64,000 nucleotides of DNA from Rhynchopus sp. YZ270_cl-10 (GCA_964035575.1 OZ037899.1:186001-250000); one strand, 5' to 3'. Shown: positions 14,550 to 28,270, numbered from the stretch's first letter. The notes: generated from the sequence alone by a model not told the origin. Made by a program: numbers and translations.

Positions 14550-17500
14550 TCACATTCCGACCATTTTTCGTGAAAAAATGCAACTTTTTGTCACCGTGAC
14601 CCCGAAAAATGACGATTTTTTGGTCGATTTTTTCGGCCAAAAATTTCGTACCACAGGGCCATACCATATACTGGGATTATCAACTTTTTGAAAATACGGC
14701 CTGGTATTCGGGTGTATATGTCCCATGGGGCCCATAGTAACCTTACTGGGTCATGCCGAAAGCCAATCTTAATAGTAAAATTCGATTTTCTGTGAAAAAT
14801 ATTTTCACCAAAAAATCGTCATTTTTCCGATTTTCGTCATTTTTACAGTTTTGCACACCCTGAAAATCGATTTTTTCGGCTCCGCCGGTGAAATATCGAC
14901 ATAATTTAGGTATGTTATGTGCATAATATACCCATTAGAGCCCATTCAAGTCACATTCCGACCATTTTTCGTGAAAAAATGCAACTTTTTGTCACTGTGA
15001 CCCCGAAAAATGACGATTTTTTGGTCGATTTTTTTGGCCAAAAATTTCGTACCACAGGGCCATACCATATACTGGGATTATCAACTTTTTGAAAATACGG
15101 CCTGGTATTCGGGTGTATATGTCCCATGGGGCCCATAGTAACCTTACTGGGTCATGCCCAAAGCCAATCTTAATAGTAAAATTCGATTTTCTGTGAAAAA
15201 TATTTTGACCAAAAAATCGTCATTTTCCGATTTTCGTCATTTTTACAGTTTTGCACACCCTGAAAATCGAATTTTTCGGCTCCGCCGGTGAAATATCGAC
15301 ATAATTTAGGTATGTTATGTGCATAATATACCCATTAGAGCCCATTCAAGTCACATTCCGACCATTTTTCGTGAAAAAATGCAACTTTTTGTCACCGTGA
15401 CCCCGAAAAATGACGATTTTTTGGTCGATTTTTTCGGCCAAAAATTTCGTACCACAGGGCCATACCATATACTGGGATTATCAACTTTTTGAAAATACGG
15501 CCTGGTATTCGGGTGTATATGTCCCATGGGGCCCATAGTAACCTTACTGGGTCATGCCGAAAGCCAATCTTAATAGTAAAATTCGATTTTCTGTGAAAAA
15601 TATTTTCACCAAAAAATCGTCATTTTTCCGATTTTCGTCATTTTTACAGTTTTGCACACCCTGAAAATCGATTTTTTCGGCTCCGCCGGTGAAATATCGA
15701 CATAATTTAGGTATGTTATGTGCATAATATACCCATTAGAGCCCATTCAAGTCACATTCCGACCATTTTTCGTGAAAAAATGCAACTTTTTGTCACCGTG
15801 ACCCCCAAAAATGACGATTTTTTGGTCGATTTTTTCGGCCAAAAATTTCGTACCACAGGGCCATACCATATACTGGGATTATCAACTTTTTGAAAATACG
15901 GCCTGGTATTCGGGTGTATATGTCCCATGGGGCCCATAGTAACCTTACTGGGTCATGCCGAAAGCCAATCTTAATAGTAAAATTCGATTTTCTGTGAAAA
16001 ATATTTTCACCAAAAAATCGTCATTTTTCCGATTTTCGTCATTTTTACAGTTTTGCACACCCTGAAAATCGAATTTTTCGGCTCCGCCGGTGAAATATCG
16101 ACATAATTTAGGTATGTTATGTGCATAATATACCCATTAGAGCCCATTCAAGTCACATTCCGACCATTTTTCGTGAAAAAATGCAACTTTTTGTCACCGT
16201 GACCCCGAAAAATGACGATTTTTTGGTCGATTTTTTCGGCCAAAAATTTCGTACCACAGGGCCATACCATATACTGGGATTATCAACTTTTTGAAAATAC
16301 GGCCTGGTATTCGGGTGTATATGTCCCATGGGGCCCATAGTAACCTTACTGGGTCATGCCGAAAGCCAATCTTAATAGTAAAATTCGATTTTCTGTGAAA
16401 AATATTTTCACCAAAAAATCGTCATTTTTCCGATTTTCGTCATTTTTACAGTTTTGCACACCCTGAAAATCGATTTTTTCGGCTCCGCCGGTGAAATATC
16501 GACATAATTTAGGTATGTTATGTGCATAATATACCCATTAGAGCCCATTCAAGTCACATTCCGACCATTTTTCGTGAAAAAATGCAACTTTTTGTCACCG
16601 TGACCCCCAAAAATGACGATTTTTTGGTCGATTTTTTCGGCCAAAAATTTCGTACCACAGGGCCATACCATATACTGGGATTATCAACTTTTTGAAAATA
16701 CGGCCTGGTATTCGGGTGTATATGTCCCATGGGGCCCATAGTAACCTTACTGGGTCATGCCGAAAGCCAATCTTAATAGTAAAATTCGATTTTCTGTGAA
16801 AAATATTTTCACCAAAAAATCGTCATTTTTCCGATTTTCGTCATTTTTACAGTTTTGCACACCCTGAAAATCGAATTTTTCGGCTCCGCCGGTGAAATAT
16901 CGACATAATTTAGGTATGTTATGTGCATAAAATACCCATTAGAGCCCATTCAAGTCACATTCCGACCATTTTTCGTGAAAAAATGCAACTTTTTGTCACC
17001 GTGACCCCGAAAAATGACGATTTTTTGGTCGATTTTTTCGGCCAAAAATTTCGTACCACAGGGCCATACCATATACTGGGATTATCAACTTTTTGAAAAT
17101 ACGGCCTGGTATTCGGGTGTATATGTCCCATGGGGCCCATAGTAACCTTACTGGGTCATGCCGAAAGCCAATCTTAATAGTAAAATTCGATTTTCTGTGA
17201 AAAATATTTTCACCAAAAAATCGTCATTTTTCCGATTTTCGTCATTTTTACAGTTTTGCACACCCTGAAAATCGAATTTTTCGGCTCCGCCGGTGAAATA
17301 TCGACATAATTTAGGTATGTTATGTGCATAATATACCCATTAGAGCCCATTCAAGTCACATTCCGACCATTTTTCGTGAAAATATGCAACTTTTTGTCAC
17401 TGTGACCCCGAAAAATGACGATTTTTTGGTCGATTTTTTTGGCCAAAAATTTCGTACCACAGGGCCATACCATATACTGGGATTATCAACTTTTTGAAAA

Positions 17501-20500
17501 TACGGCCTGGTATTCGGGTGTATATGTCCCATGGGGCCCATAGTAACCTTACTGGGTCATGCCCAAAGCCAATCTTAATAGTAAAATTCGATTTTCTGTG
17601 AAAAATATTTTGACCAAAAAATCGTCATTTTCCGATTTTCGTCATTTTTACAGTTTTGCACACCCTGAAAATCGAATTTTTCGGCTCCGCCGGTGAAATA
17701 TCGACATAATTTAGGTATGTTATGTGCATAATATACCCATTAGAGCCCATTCAAGTCACATTCCGACCATTTTTCGTGAAAAAATGCAACTTTTTGTCAC
17801 TGTGACCCCGAAAAATGACGATTTTTTGGTCGATTTTTTCGGCCAAAAATTTCGTACCACAGGGCCATACCATATACTGGGATTATCAACTTTTTGAAAA
17901 TACGGCCTGGTATTCGGGTGTATATGTCCCATGGGGCCCATAGTAACCTTACTGGGTCATGCCGAAAGCCAATCTTAATAGTAAAATTCGATTTTCTGTG
18001 AAAAATATTTTCACCAAAAAATCGTCATTTTTCCGATTTTCGTCATTTTTACAGTTTTGCACACCCTGAAAATCGATTTTTTCGGCTCCGCCGGTGAAAT
18101 ATCGACATAATTTAGGTATGTTATGTGCATAAAATACCCATTAGAGCCCATTCAAGTCACATTCCGACCATTTTTCGTGAAAAAATGCAACTTTTTGTCA
18201 CCGTGACCCCGAAAAATGACGATTTTTTGGTCGATTTTTTTGGCCAAAAATTTCGTACCACAGGGCCATACCATATACTGGGATTATCAACTTTTTGAAA
18301 ATACGGCCTGGTATTCGGGTGTATATGTCCCATGGGGCCCATAGTAACCTTACTGGGTCATGCCGAAAGCCAATCTTAATAGTAAAATTCGATTTTCTGT
18401 GAAAAATATTTTCACCAAAAAATCGTCATTTTTCCGATTTTCGTCATTTTTACAGTTTTGCACACCCTGAAAATCGATTTTTTCGGCTCCGCCGGTGAAA
18501 TATCGACATAATTTAGGTATGTTATGTGCATAATATACCCATTAGAGCCCATTCAAGTCACATTCCGACCATTTTTCGTGAAAAAATGCAACTTTTTGTC
18601 ACCGTGACCCCGAAAAATGACGATTTTTTGGTCGATTTTTTCGGCCAAAAATTTCGTACCACAGGGCCATACCATATACTGGGATTATCAACTTTTTGAA
18701 AATACGGCCTGGTATTCGGGTGTTTTTGTCCCATGGGGCCCATAGTAACCTTACTGTGTCATGCCGAAAGCCAATCTTAATAGTAAAATTCGATTTTCTG
18801 TGAAAAATATTTTCACCAAAAAATCGTCATTTTTCCGATTTTCGTCATTTTTACAGTTTTGCACACCCTGAAAATCGAATTTTTCGGCTCCGCCGGTGAA
18901 ATATCGACATAATTTAGGTATGTTATGTGCATAAAATACCCATTAGAGCCCATTCAAGTCACATTCCGACCATTTTTCGTGAAAAAATGCAACTTTTTGT
19001 CACCGTGACCCCCAAAAATGACGATTTTTTGGTCGATTTTTTCGGCCAAAAATTTCGTACCACAGGGCCATACCATATACTGGGATTATCAACTTTTTGA
19101 AAATACGGCCTGGTATTCGGGTGTATATGTCCCATGGGGCCCATAGTAACCTTACTGGGTCATGCCGAAAGCCAATCTTAATAGTAAAATTCGATTTTCT
19201 GTGAAAAATATTTTCACCAAAAAATCGTCATTTTTCCGATTTTCGTCATTTTTACAGTTTTGCACACCCTGAAAATCGATTTTTTCGGCTCCGCCGGTGA
19301 AATATCGACATAATTTAGGTATGTTATGTGCATAATATACCCATTAGAGCCCATTCAAGTCACATTCCGACCATTTTTCGTGAAAAAATGCAACTTTTTG
19401 TCACCGTGACCCCCAAAAATGACGATTTTTTGGTCGATTTTTTCGGCCAAAAATTTCGTACCACAGGGCCATACCATATACTGGGATTATCAACTTTTTG
19501 AAAATACGGCCTGGTATTCGGGTGTATATGTCCCATGGGGCCCATAGTAACCTTACTGTGTCATGCCGAAAGCCAATCTTAATAGTAAAATTCGATTTTC
19601 TGTGAAAAATATTTTCACCAAAAAATCGTCATTTTTCCGATTTTCGTCATTTTTACAGTTTTGCACACCCTGAAAATCGATTTTTTCGGCTCCGCCGGTG
19701 AAATATCGACATAATTTAGGTATGTTATGTGCATAAAATACCCATTAGAGCCCATTCAAGTCACATTCCGACCATTTTTCGTGAAAAAATGCAACTTTTT
19801 GTCACCGTGACCCCGAAAAATGACGATTTTTTGGTCGATTTTTTTGGCCAAAAATTTCGTACCACAGGGCCATACCATATACTGGGATTATCAACTTTTT
19901 GAAAATACGGCCTGGTATTCGGGTGTATATGTCCCATGGGGCCCATAGTAACCTTACTGGGTCATGCCGAAAGCCAATCTTAATAGTAAAATTCGATTTT
20001 CTGTGAAAAATATTTTCACCAAAAAATCGTCATTTTTCCGATTTTCGTCATTTTTACAGTTTTGCACACCCTGAAAATCGAATTTTTCGGCTCCGCCGGT
20101 GAAATATCGACATAATTTAGGTATGTTATGTGCATAATATACCCATTAGAGCCCATTCAAGTCACATTCCGACCATTTTTCGTGAAAATATGCAACTTTT
20201 TGTCACTGTGACCCCGAAAAATGACGATTTTTTGGTCGATTTTTTTGGCCAAAAATTTCGTACCACAGGGCCATACCATATACTGGGATTATCAACTTTT
20301 TGAAAATACGGCCTGGTATTCGGGTGTATATGTCCCATGGGGCCCATAGTAACCTTACTGGGTCATGCCCAAAGCCAATCTTAATAGTAAAATTCGATTT
20401 TCTGTGAAAAATATTTTGACCAAAAAATCGTCATTTTCCGATTTTCGTCATTTTTACAGTTTTGCACACCCTGAAAATCGAATTTTTCGGCTCCGCCGGT

Positions 20501-23500
20501 GAAATATCGACATAATTTAGGTATGTTATGTGCATAATATACCCATTAGAGCCCATTCAAGTCACATTCCGACCATTTTTCGTGAAAAAATGCAACTTTT
20601 TGTCACTGTGACCCCGAAAAATGACGATTTTTTGGTCGATTTTTTCGGCCAAAAATTTCGTACCACAGGGCCATACCATATACTGGGATTATCAACTTTT
20701 TGAAAATACGGCCTGGTATTCGGGTGTATATGTCCCATGGGGCCCATAGTAACCTTACTGGGTCATGCCCAAAGCCAATCTTAATAGTAAAATTCGATTT
20801 TCTGTGAAAAATATTTTGACCAAAAAATCGTCATTTTCCGATTTTCGTCATTTTTACAGTTTTGCACACCCTGAAAATCGATTTTTTCGGCTCCGCCGGT
20901 GAAATATCGACATAATTTAGGTATGTTATGTGCATAATATACCCATTAGAGCCCATTCAAGTCACATTCCGACCATTTTTCGTGAAAAAATGCAACTTTT
21001 TGTCACCGTGACCCCCAAAAATGACGATTTTTTGGTCGATTTTTTCGGCCAAAAATTTCGTACCACAGGGCCATACCATATACTGGGATTATCAACTTTT
21101 TGAAAATACGGCCTGGTATTCGGGTGTATATGTCCCATGGGGCCCATAGTAACCTTACTGTGTCATGCCGAACGCCAATCTTAATAGTAAAATTCGATTT
21201 TCTGTGAAAAATATTTTCACCAAAAAATCGTCATTTTTCCGATTTTCGTCATTTTTACAGTTTTGCACACCCTGAAAATCGATTTTTTCGGCTCCGCCGG
21301 TGAAATATCGACATAATTTAGGTATGTTATGTGCATAATATACCCATTAGAGCCCATTCAAGTCACATTCCGACCATTTTTCGTGAAAATATGCAACTTT
21401 TTGTCACTGTGACCCCGAAAAATGACGATTTTTTGGTCGATTTTTTTGGCCAAAAATTTCGTACCACAGGGCCATACCATATACTGGGATTATCAACTTT
21501 TTGAAAATACGGCCTGGTATTCGGGTGTATATGTCCCATGGGGCCCATAGTAACCTTACTGGGTCATGCCGAAAGCCAATCTTAATAGTAAAATTCGATT
21601 TTCTGTGAAAAATATTTTCACCAAAAAATCGTCATTTTTCCGATTTTCGTCATTTTTACAGTTTTGCACACCCTGAAAATCGATTTTTTCGGCTCCGCCG
21701 GTGAAATATCGACATAATTTAGGTATGTTATGTGCATAAAATACCCATTAGAGCCCATTCAAGTCACATTCCGACCATTTTTCGTGAAAAAATGCAACTT
21801 TTTGTCACCGTGACCCCGAAAAATGACGATTTTTTGGTCGATTTTTTCGGCCAAAAATTTCGTACCACAGGGCCATACCATATACTGGGATTATCAACTT
21901 TTTGAAAATACGGCCTGGTATTCGGGTGTATATGTCCCATGGGGCCCATAGTAACCTTACTGGGTCATGCCGAAAGCCAATCTTAATAGTAAAGTTCGAT
22001 TTTCTGTGAAAAATATTTTCACCAAAAAATCGTCATTTTTCCGATTTTCGTCATTTTTACAGTTTTGCACACCCTGAAAATCGATTTTTTCGGCTCCGCC
22101 GGTGAAATATCGACATAATTTAGGTATGTTATGTGCATAAAATACCCATTAGAGCCCATTCAAGTCACATTCCGACCATTTTTCGTGAAAAAATGCAACT
22201 TTTTGTCACCGTGACCCCGAAAAATGACGATTTTTTGGTCGATTTTTTCGGCCAAAAATTTCGTACCACAGGGCCATACCATATACTGGGATTATCAACT
22301 TTTTGAAAATACGGCCTGGTATTCGGGTGTATATGTCCCATGGGGCCCATAGTAACCTTACTGGGTCATGCCGAAAGCCAATCTTAATAGTAAAATTCGA
22401 TTTTCTGTGAAAAATATTTTCACCAAAAAATCGTCATTTTTCCGATTTTCGTCATTTTTACAGTTTTGCACACCCTGAAAATCGATTTTTTCGGCTCCGC
22501 CGGTGAAATATCGACATAATTTAGGTATGTTATGTGCATAAAATACCCATTAGAGCCCATTCAAGTCACATTCCGACCATTTTTCGTGAAAAAATGCAAC
22601 TTTTTGTCACCGTGACCCCGAAAAATGACGATTTTTTGGTCGATTTTTTCGGCCAAAAATTTCGTACCACAGGGCCATACCATATACTGGGATTATCAAC
22701 TTTTTGAAAATACGGCCTGGTATTCGGGTGTATATGTCCCATGGGGCCCATAGTAACCTTACTGGGTCATGCCGAAAGCCAATCTTAATAGTAAAGTTCG
22801 ATTTTCTGTGAAAAATATTTTCACCAAAAAATCGTCATTTTTCCGATTTTCGTCATTTTTACAGTTTTGCACACCCTGAAAATCGATTTTTTCGGCTCCG
22901 CCGGTGAAATATCGACATAATTTAGGTATGTTATGTGCATAATATACCCATTAGAGCCCATTCAAGTCACATTCCGACCATTTTTCGTGAAAAAATGCAA
23001 CTTTTTGTCACCGTGACCCCGAAAAATGACGATTTTTTGGTCGATTTTTTCGGCCAAAAATTTCGTACCACAGGGCCATACCATATACTGGGATTATCAA
23101 CTTTTTGAAAATACGGCCTGGTATTCGGGTGTATATGTCCCATGGGGCCCATAGTAACCTTACTGGGTCATGCCGAAAGCCAATCTTAATAGTAAAATTC
23201 GATTTTCTGTGAAAAATATTTTCACCAAAAAATCGTCATTTTTCCGATTTTCGTCATTTTTACAGTTTTGCACACCCTGAAAATCGATTTTTTCGGCTCC
23301 GCCGGTGAAATATCGACATAATTTAGGTATGTTATGTGCATAATATACCCATTAGAGCCCATTCAAGTCACATTCCGACCATTTTTCGTGAAAAAATGCA
23401 ACTTTTTGTCACTGTGACCCCGAAAAATGACGATTTTTTGGTCGATTTTTTTGGCCAAAAATTTCGTACCACAGGGCCATACCATATACTGGGATTATCA

Positions 23501-25929
23501 ACTTTTTGAAAATACGGCCTGGTATTCGGGTGTATATGTCCCATGGGGCCCATAGTAACCTTACTGGGTCATGCCCAAAGCCAATCTTAATAGTAAAATT
23601 CGATTTTCTGTGAAAAATATTTTGACCAAAAAATCGTCATTTTCCGATTTTCGTCATTTTTACAGTTTTGCACACCCTGAAAATCGAATTTTTCGGCTCC
23701 GCCGGTGAAATATCGACATAATTTAGGTATGTTATGTGCATAATATACCCATTAGAGCCCATTCAAGTCACATTCCGACCATTTTTCGTGAAAAAATGCA
23801 ACTTTTTGTCACCGTGACCCCGAAAAATGACGATTTTTTGGTCGATTTTTTCGGCCAAAAATTTCGTACCACAGGGCCATACCATATACTGGGATTATCA
23901 ACTTTTTGAAAATACGGCCTGGTATTCGGGTGTATATGTCCCATGGGGCCCATAGTAACCTTACTGGGTCATGCCGAAAGCCAATCTTAATAGTAAAATT
24001 CGATTTTCTGTGAAAAATATTTTCACCAAAAAATCGTCATTTTTCCGATTTTCGTCATTTTTACAGTTTTGCACACCCTGAAAATCGATTTTTTCGGCTC
24101 CGCCGGTGAAATATCGACATAATTTAGGTATGTTATGTGCATAAAATACCCATTAGAGCCCATTCAAGTCACATTCCGACCATTTTTCGTGAAAAAATGC
24201 AACTTTTTGTCACCGTGACCCCGAAAAATGACGATTTTTTGGTCGATTTTTTCGGCCAAAAATTTCGTACCACAGGGCCATACCATATACTGGGATTATC
24301 AACTTTTTGAAAATACGGCCTGGTATTCGGGTGTTTTTGTCCCATGGGGCCCATAGTAACCTTACTGTGTCATGCCGAAAGCCAATCTTAATAGTAAAAT
24401 TCGATTTTCTGTGAAAAATATTTTCACCAAAAAATCGTCATTTTTCCGATTTTCGTCATTTTTACAGTTTTGCACACCCTGAAAATCGAATTTTTCGGCT
24501 CCGCCGGTGAAATATCGACATAATTTAGGTATGTTATGTGCATAAAATACCCATTAGAGCCCATTCAAGTCACATTCCGACCATTTTTCGTGAAAAAATG
24601 CAACTTTTTGTCACCGTGACCCCCAAAAATGACGATTTTTTGGTCGATTTTTTCGGCCAAAAATTTCGTACCACAGGGCCATACCATATACTGGGATTAT
24701 CAACTTTTTGAAAATACGGCCTGGTATTCGGGTGTATATGTCCCATGGGGCCCATAGTAACCTTACTGGGTCATGCCGAAAGCCAATCTTAATAGTAAAA
24801 TTCGATTTTCTGTGAAAAATATTTTCACCAAAAAATCGTCATTTTTCCGATTTTCGTCATTTTTACAGTTTTGCACACCCTGAAAATCGAATTTTTCGGC
24901 TCCGCCGGTGAAATATCGACATAATTTAGGTATGTTATGTGCATAATATACCCATTAGAGCCCATTCAAGTCACATTCCGACCATTTTTCGTGAAAAAAT
25001 GCAACTTTTTGTCACCGTGACCCCGAAAAATGACGATTTTTTGGTCGATTTTTTCGGCCAAAAATTTCGTACCACAGGGCCATACCATATACTGGGATTA
25101 TCAACTTTTTGAAAATACGGCCTGGTATTCGGGTGTATATGTCCCATGGGGCCCATAGTAACCTTACTGTGTCATGCCGAAAGCCAATCTTAATAGTAAA
25201 ATTCGATTTTCTGTGAAAAATATTTTCACCAAAAAATCGTCATTTTTCCGATTTTCGTCATTTTTACAGTTTTGCACACCCTGAAAATCGAATTTTTCGG
25301 CTCCGCCGGTGAAATATCGACATAATTTAGGTATGTTATGTGCATAATATACCCATTAGAGCCCATTCAAGTCACATTCCGACCATTTTTCGTGAAAAAA
25401 TGCAACTTTTTGTCACCGTGACCCCCAAAAATGACGATTTTTTGGTCGATTTTTTCGGCCAAAAATTTCGTACCACAGGGCCATACCATATACTGGGATT
25501 ATCAACTTTTTGAAAATACGGCCTGGTATTCGGGTGTATATGTCCCATGGGGCCCATAGTAACCTTACTGGGTCATGCCGAAAGCCAATCTTAATAGTAA
25601 AATTCGATTTTCTGTGAAAAATATTTTCACCAAAAAATCGTCATTTTTCCGATTTTCGTCATTTTTACAGTTTTGCACACCCTGAAAATCGATTTTTTCG
25701 GCTCCGCCGGTGAAATATCGACATAATTTAGGTATGTTATGTGCATAATATACCCATTAGAGCCCATTCAAGTCACATTCCGACCATTTTTCGTGAAAAA
25801 ATGCAACGTTTTGTCACCGTGACCCCGAAAAATGACGATTTTTTGGTCGATTTTTTCGGCCAAAAATTTCGTACCACAGGGCCATACCATATACTGGGAT
25901 TATCAACTTTTTGAAAATACGGCCTGGTA

Positions 25930-26338
25930 GCGATGTGTCCAACAGGGAAGTATTTTGACCCGAGGGTCGGTGTGAAAAGTTGTGTTTATAAATACCGGAG
26001 CTGGTTTTGAGGGTAAATAGCATCCGCTAGATATAATACACAACCTTCCACTGCTGAAAGTGTTGTTTTTATTACTTTTTTATCAATTGAAAACACAGGG
26101 AAAAGGCACTAATGGGCGGAAAAAAGACCTTACTTAAAAGAGGGGAAGGGAGAATAAAAACACTTGCCCTTGGTTTTGTTATCTGCAAATTGGTTTGTTT
26201 ACGTTACATTTTTTATGTGTGTAAAAATTGGTGGGAAAAATTTTTTTTGGGCCTCCCCTTGTATAACACTGCAGTACAGGGACCCCCCCCCCCCCCCCCA
26301 CTGTACACGTACCCCCCAGAAAGTAGCGAGGTGCCTGC
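25930..26338. other. Unique spacer between satellite and LINE fragment
   Basis: The satellite monomer breaks off at 25929 and about 400 bp of non-repetitive sequence follows. It contains a TATA-like TTTATAAATACC (about 25984-25996), an A/T-rich stretch and an 18-19 base C run ending at 26299. Open frames here are short and overlap the C run or poly-T, and none resembles a known protein. I see no gene. Confidence 0.5.
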
Positions 26339-26350
26339 CCCCTGTGCACC

Positions 26351-26937
26351 TTTTTTTTTTTTTTTTTTTTTTTTTGGTGTTGTTCAACTTAGCCCTAGGC
26401 TCGCTTTTTTTATCTACATCCAGTGACAGAGGGGGTACTTACTAGTCAAGCGAGTATGTAAACAGCTAGATGTCCAGACAAGGGCACTTTACTATTGTAC
26501 TGGCAAGACAGTGCCTGAAAACACAGTTAGTGGCACTAAAATAGAAAGCATGTGGGACAACTACAACCAACACTTCCCTGCAAATAATCAAAAGGGTCGT
26601 ATGTGAGTGCAATTTTTCCCAAAAGGAAAAGGGGAGGGGATGGGACGGGAGGGTTGCTCTGTCTACCGGTGTAGTTTTATTTTTCTTTGTCTTGGGGAGG
26701 GGAGGGGAGGAGAAGGAGGGGATTGAGTGAGCCGTTTCCTCTGTAACACACAAACAAATAAAAAGGAAGTTCCATAATCTGTTTAGTAGTTTTCTTTTTG
26801 GTGAAAATTTTTGAGAACTTCAGTAAGTGTGACCTGACCCGACTGACTGACACCCAAAGGGGAAAACAACAATAACGCACAACAAAATCAACAACAACAA
26901 TGGTGGGTCTCGTGCTTACCTGTGGTGGTTTTGAAAA
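26351..26937 (-). mobile_element. 5'-truncated LINE-1-type 3' end, copy 1, with target-site duplication
   Basis: On the minus strand this is about 560 bp of the 3' untranslated end of LINE 1 followed by a 25-nt poly(A) tail (the T run at 26351-26375). It matches 28271-28875 with only scattered substitutions. The match stops at TTTTGAAAA (26937), where LINE 1 continues and this copy does not. The insertion is flanked by CCCCTGTGCACCTTTT at 26339-26354 and 26938-26953, a target-site duplication of 12-16 bp (the last Ts merge with the tail). That is the signature of target-primed reverse transcription with 5' truncation. Small open frames inside it (26466-26753 and 26677-26880, minus) are untranslated-region sequence and not genes. 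Confidence 0.88.
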
Positions 26938-26953
26938 CCCCTGTGCACCTTTT

Positions 26954-27048
26954 CAAAGCTCACTTTCCGGGAGGTTCGGCCACCCCTGTGCACCCTAGAT
27001 GCCTTAGGCATCAAATATGACCTTCCAGAACTCTTCCCAATACATACC
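26954..27048. repeat. Flank of array 1, repeated before array 2
   Basis: The last 50 or so bases before the array (from ATGCCTTAGGCATC at about 26998) recur almost exactly at 51926-51978, also immediately before a (GGAGCTAA)n array. Only one difference is evident (TTAGGCATC versus TTAGACATC). Flank and array therefore form a duplicated block. Confidence 0.85.
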
Positions 27049-28267
27049 AAGCTAAGGAGCTAAGGAGCTAAGCTAAGGAGCTAAGGAGCTAAGGAGCTAA
27101 GGAGCTAAGGAGCTAAGGAGCTAAGGAGCTAAGGAGCTAAGGAGCTAAGGAGCTAAGGAGCTAAGGAGCTAAGGAGCTAAGGAGCTAAGGAGCTAAGGAG
27201 CTAAGGAGCTAAGGAGCTAAGGAGCTAAGGAGCTAAGGAGCTAAGGAGCTAAGGAGCTAAGGAGCTAAGGAGCTAAGGAGCTAAGGAGCTAAGGAGCTAA
27301 GGAGCTAAGGAGCTAAGGAGCTAAGGAGCTAAGGAGCTAAGGAGCTAAGGAGCTAAGGAGCTAAGGAGCTAAGGAGCTAAGGAGCTAAGGAGCTAAGGAG
27401 CTAAGGAGCTAAGCTAAGGAGCTAAGGAGCTAAGGAGCTAAGGAGCTAAGGAGCTAAGGAGCTAAGGAGCTAAGGAGCTAAGGAGCTAAGGAGCTAAGGA
27501 GCTAAGGAGCTAAGGAGCTAAGGAGCTAAGGAGCTAAGGAGCTAAGGAGCTAAGGAGCTAAGGAGCTAAGGAGCTAAGGAGCTAAGGAGCTAAGGAGCTA
27601 AGGAGCTAAGGAGCTAAGGAGCTAAGGAGCTAAGGAGCTAAGGAGCTAAGGAGCTAAGGAGCTAAGGAGCTAAGGAGCTAAGGAGCTAAGGAGCTAAGGA
27701 GCTAAGGAGCTAAGGAGCTAAGGAGCTAAGGAGCTAAGGAGCTAAGGAGCTAAGGAGCTAAGGAGCTAAGGAGCTAAGGAGCTAAGGAGCTAAGGAGCTA
27801 AGGAGCTAAGGAGCTAAGGAGCTAAGGAGCTAAGGAGCTAAGGAGCTAAGGAGCTAAGGAGCTAAGGAGCTAAGGAGCTAAGGAGCTAAGGAGCTAAGGA
27901 GCTAAGGAGCTAAGGAGCTAAGGAGCTAAGGAGCTAAGGAGCTAAGGAGCTAAGGAGCTAAGGAGCTAAGGAGCTAAGGAGCTAAGGAGCTAAGGAGCTA
28001 AGGAGCTAAGGAGCTAAGGAGCTAAGGAGCTAAGGAGCTAAGGAGCTAAGGAGCTAAGGAGCTAAGGAGCTAAGGAGCTAAGGAGCTAAGGAGCTAAGGA
28101 GCTAAGGAGCTAAGGAGCTAAGGAGCTAAGGAGCTAAGGAGCTAAGGAGCTAAGGAGCTAAGGAGCTAAGGAGCTAAGGAGCTAAGGAGCTAAGGAGCTA
28201 AGGAGCTAAGGAGCTAAGGAGCTAAGGAGCTAAGGAGCTAAGGAGCTAAGGAGCTAAGGAGCTAAGG

Positions 28268-28270
<3 letters not shown>
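27049..28270. repeat. (GGAGCTAA)n microsatellite array 1, about 150 units
   Basis: This is an 8-bp tandem repeat of about 1.2 kb. Two interruptions are visible where half a unit is missing (AGCTAAGCTAAGG near 27070 and near 27412). The right end is cut inside a unit at GGAGCT, directly against the poly(A) tail of LINE 1 (the T run from 28271). The period of 8 places TAA in every frame, so it cannot code. Confidence 0.97.

Larger units (their letters stand above)
1..25929. repeat. 401-bp satellite array, about 64.5 tandem monomers
   Basis: The same monomer repeats head to tail from the first base to 25929, with a period of 401 bp (400 bp in a minority). The left edge lies outside the window; the last monomer stops mid-unit at 25929 and unrelated sequence follows. 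Monomers differ by only a few substitutions. A recurrent 400-bp variant (for example at 920, 2924, 4527, 6130, 14951, 20162 and 23368) carries linked changes: CACTGTGACC for CACCGTGACC, TGCCCAAAG for TGCCGAAAG, TTTTGACC for TTTTCACC, and one T fewer. The unit is A/T-rich with many A and T runs. A 61-codon minus-strand frame recurs in each full monomer but has no other sign of coding. The size, homogeneity and higher-order pattern fit a centromeric, pericentromeric or subtelomeric satellite; which of these cannot be told from the sequence. Confidence 0.97.

Noticed and set aside
119-25557. A 61-codon minus-strand ORF in every satellite monomer
   Set aside because: Conserved only because the monomers are nearly identical. 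No known domain, and the frame is simply part of the repeat.
25930-26100. Fragment of an LTR element (TATA-like box near the satellite edge)
   Set aside because: No paired repeat, primer-binding site or coding remnant is visible.
26466-26880. 95- and 67-codon minus ORFs repeated near 28404-28818 and 51399-51686
   Set aside because: They lie in the LINE 1 3' untranslated end and are copied with it. There is no sign of selection on the frame.
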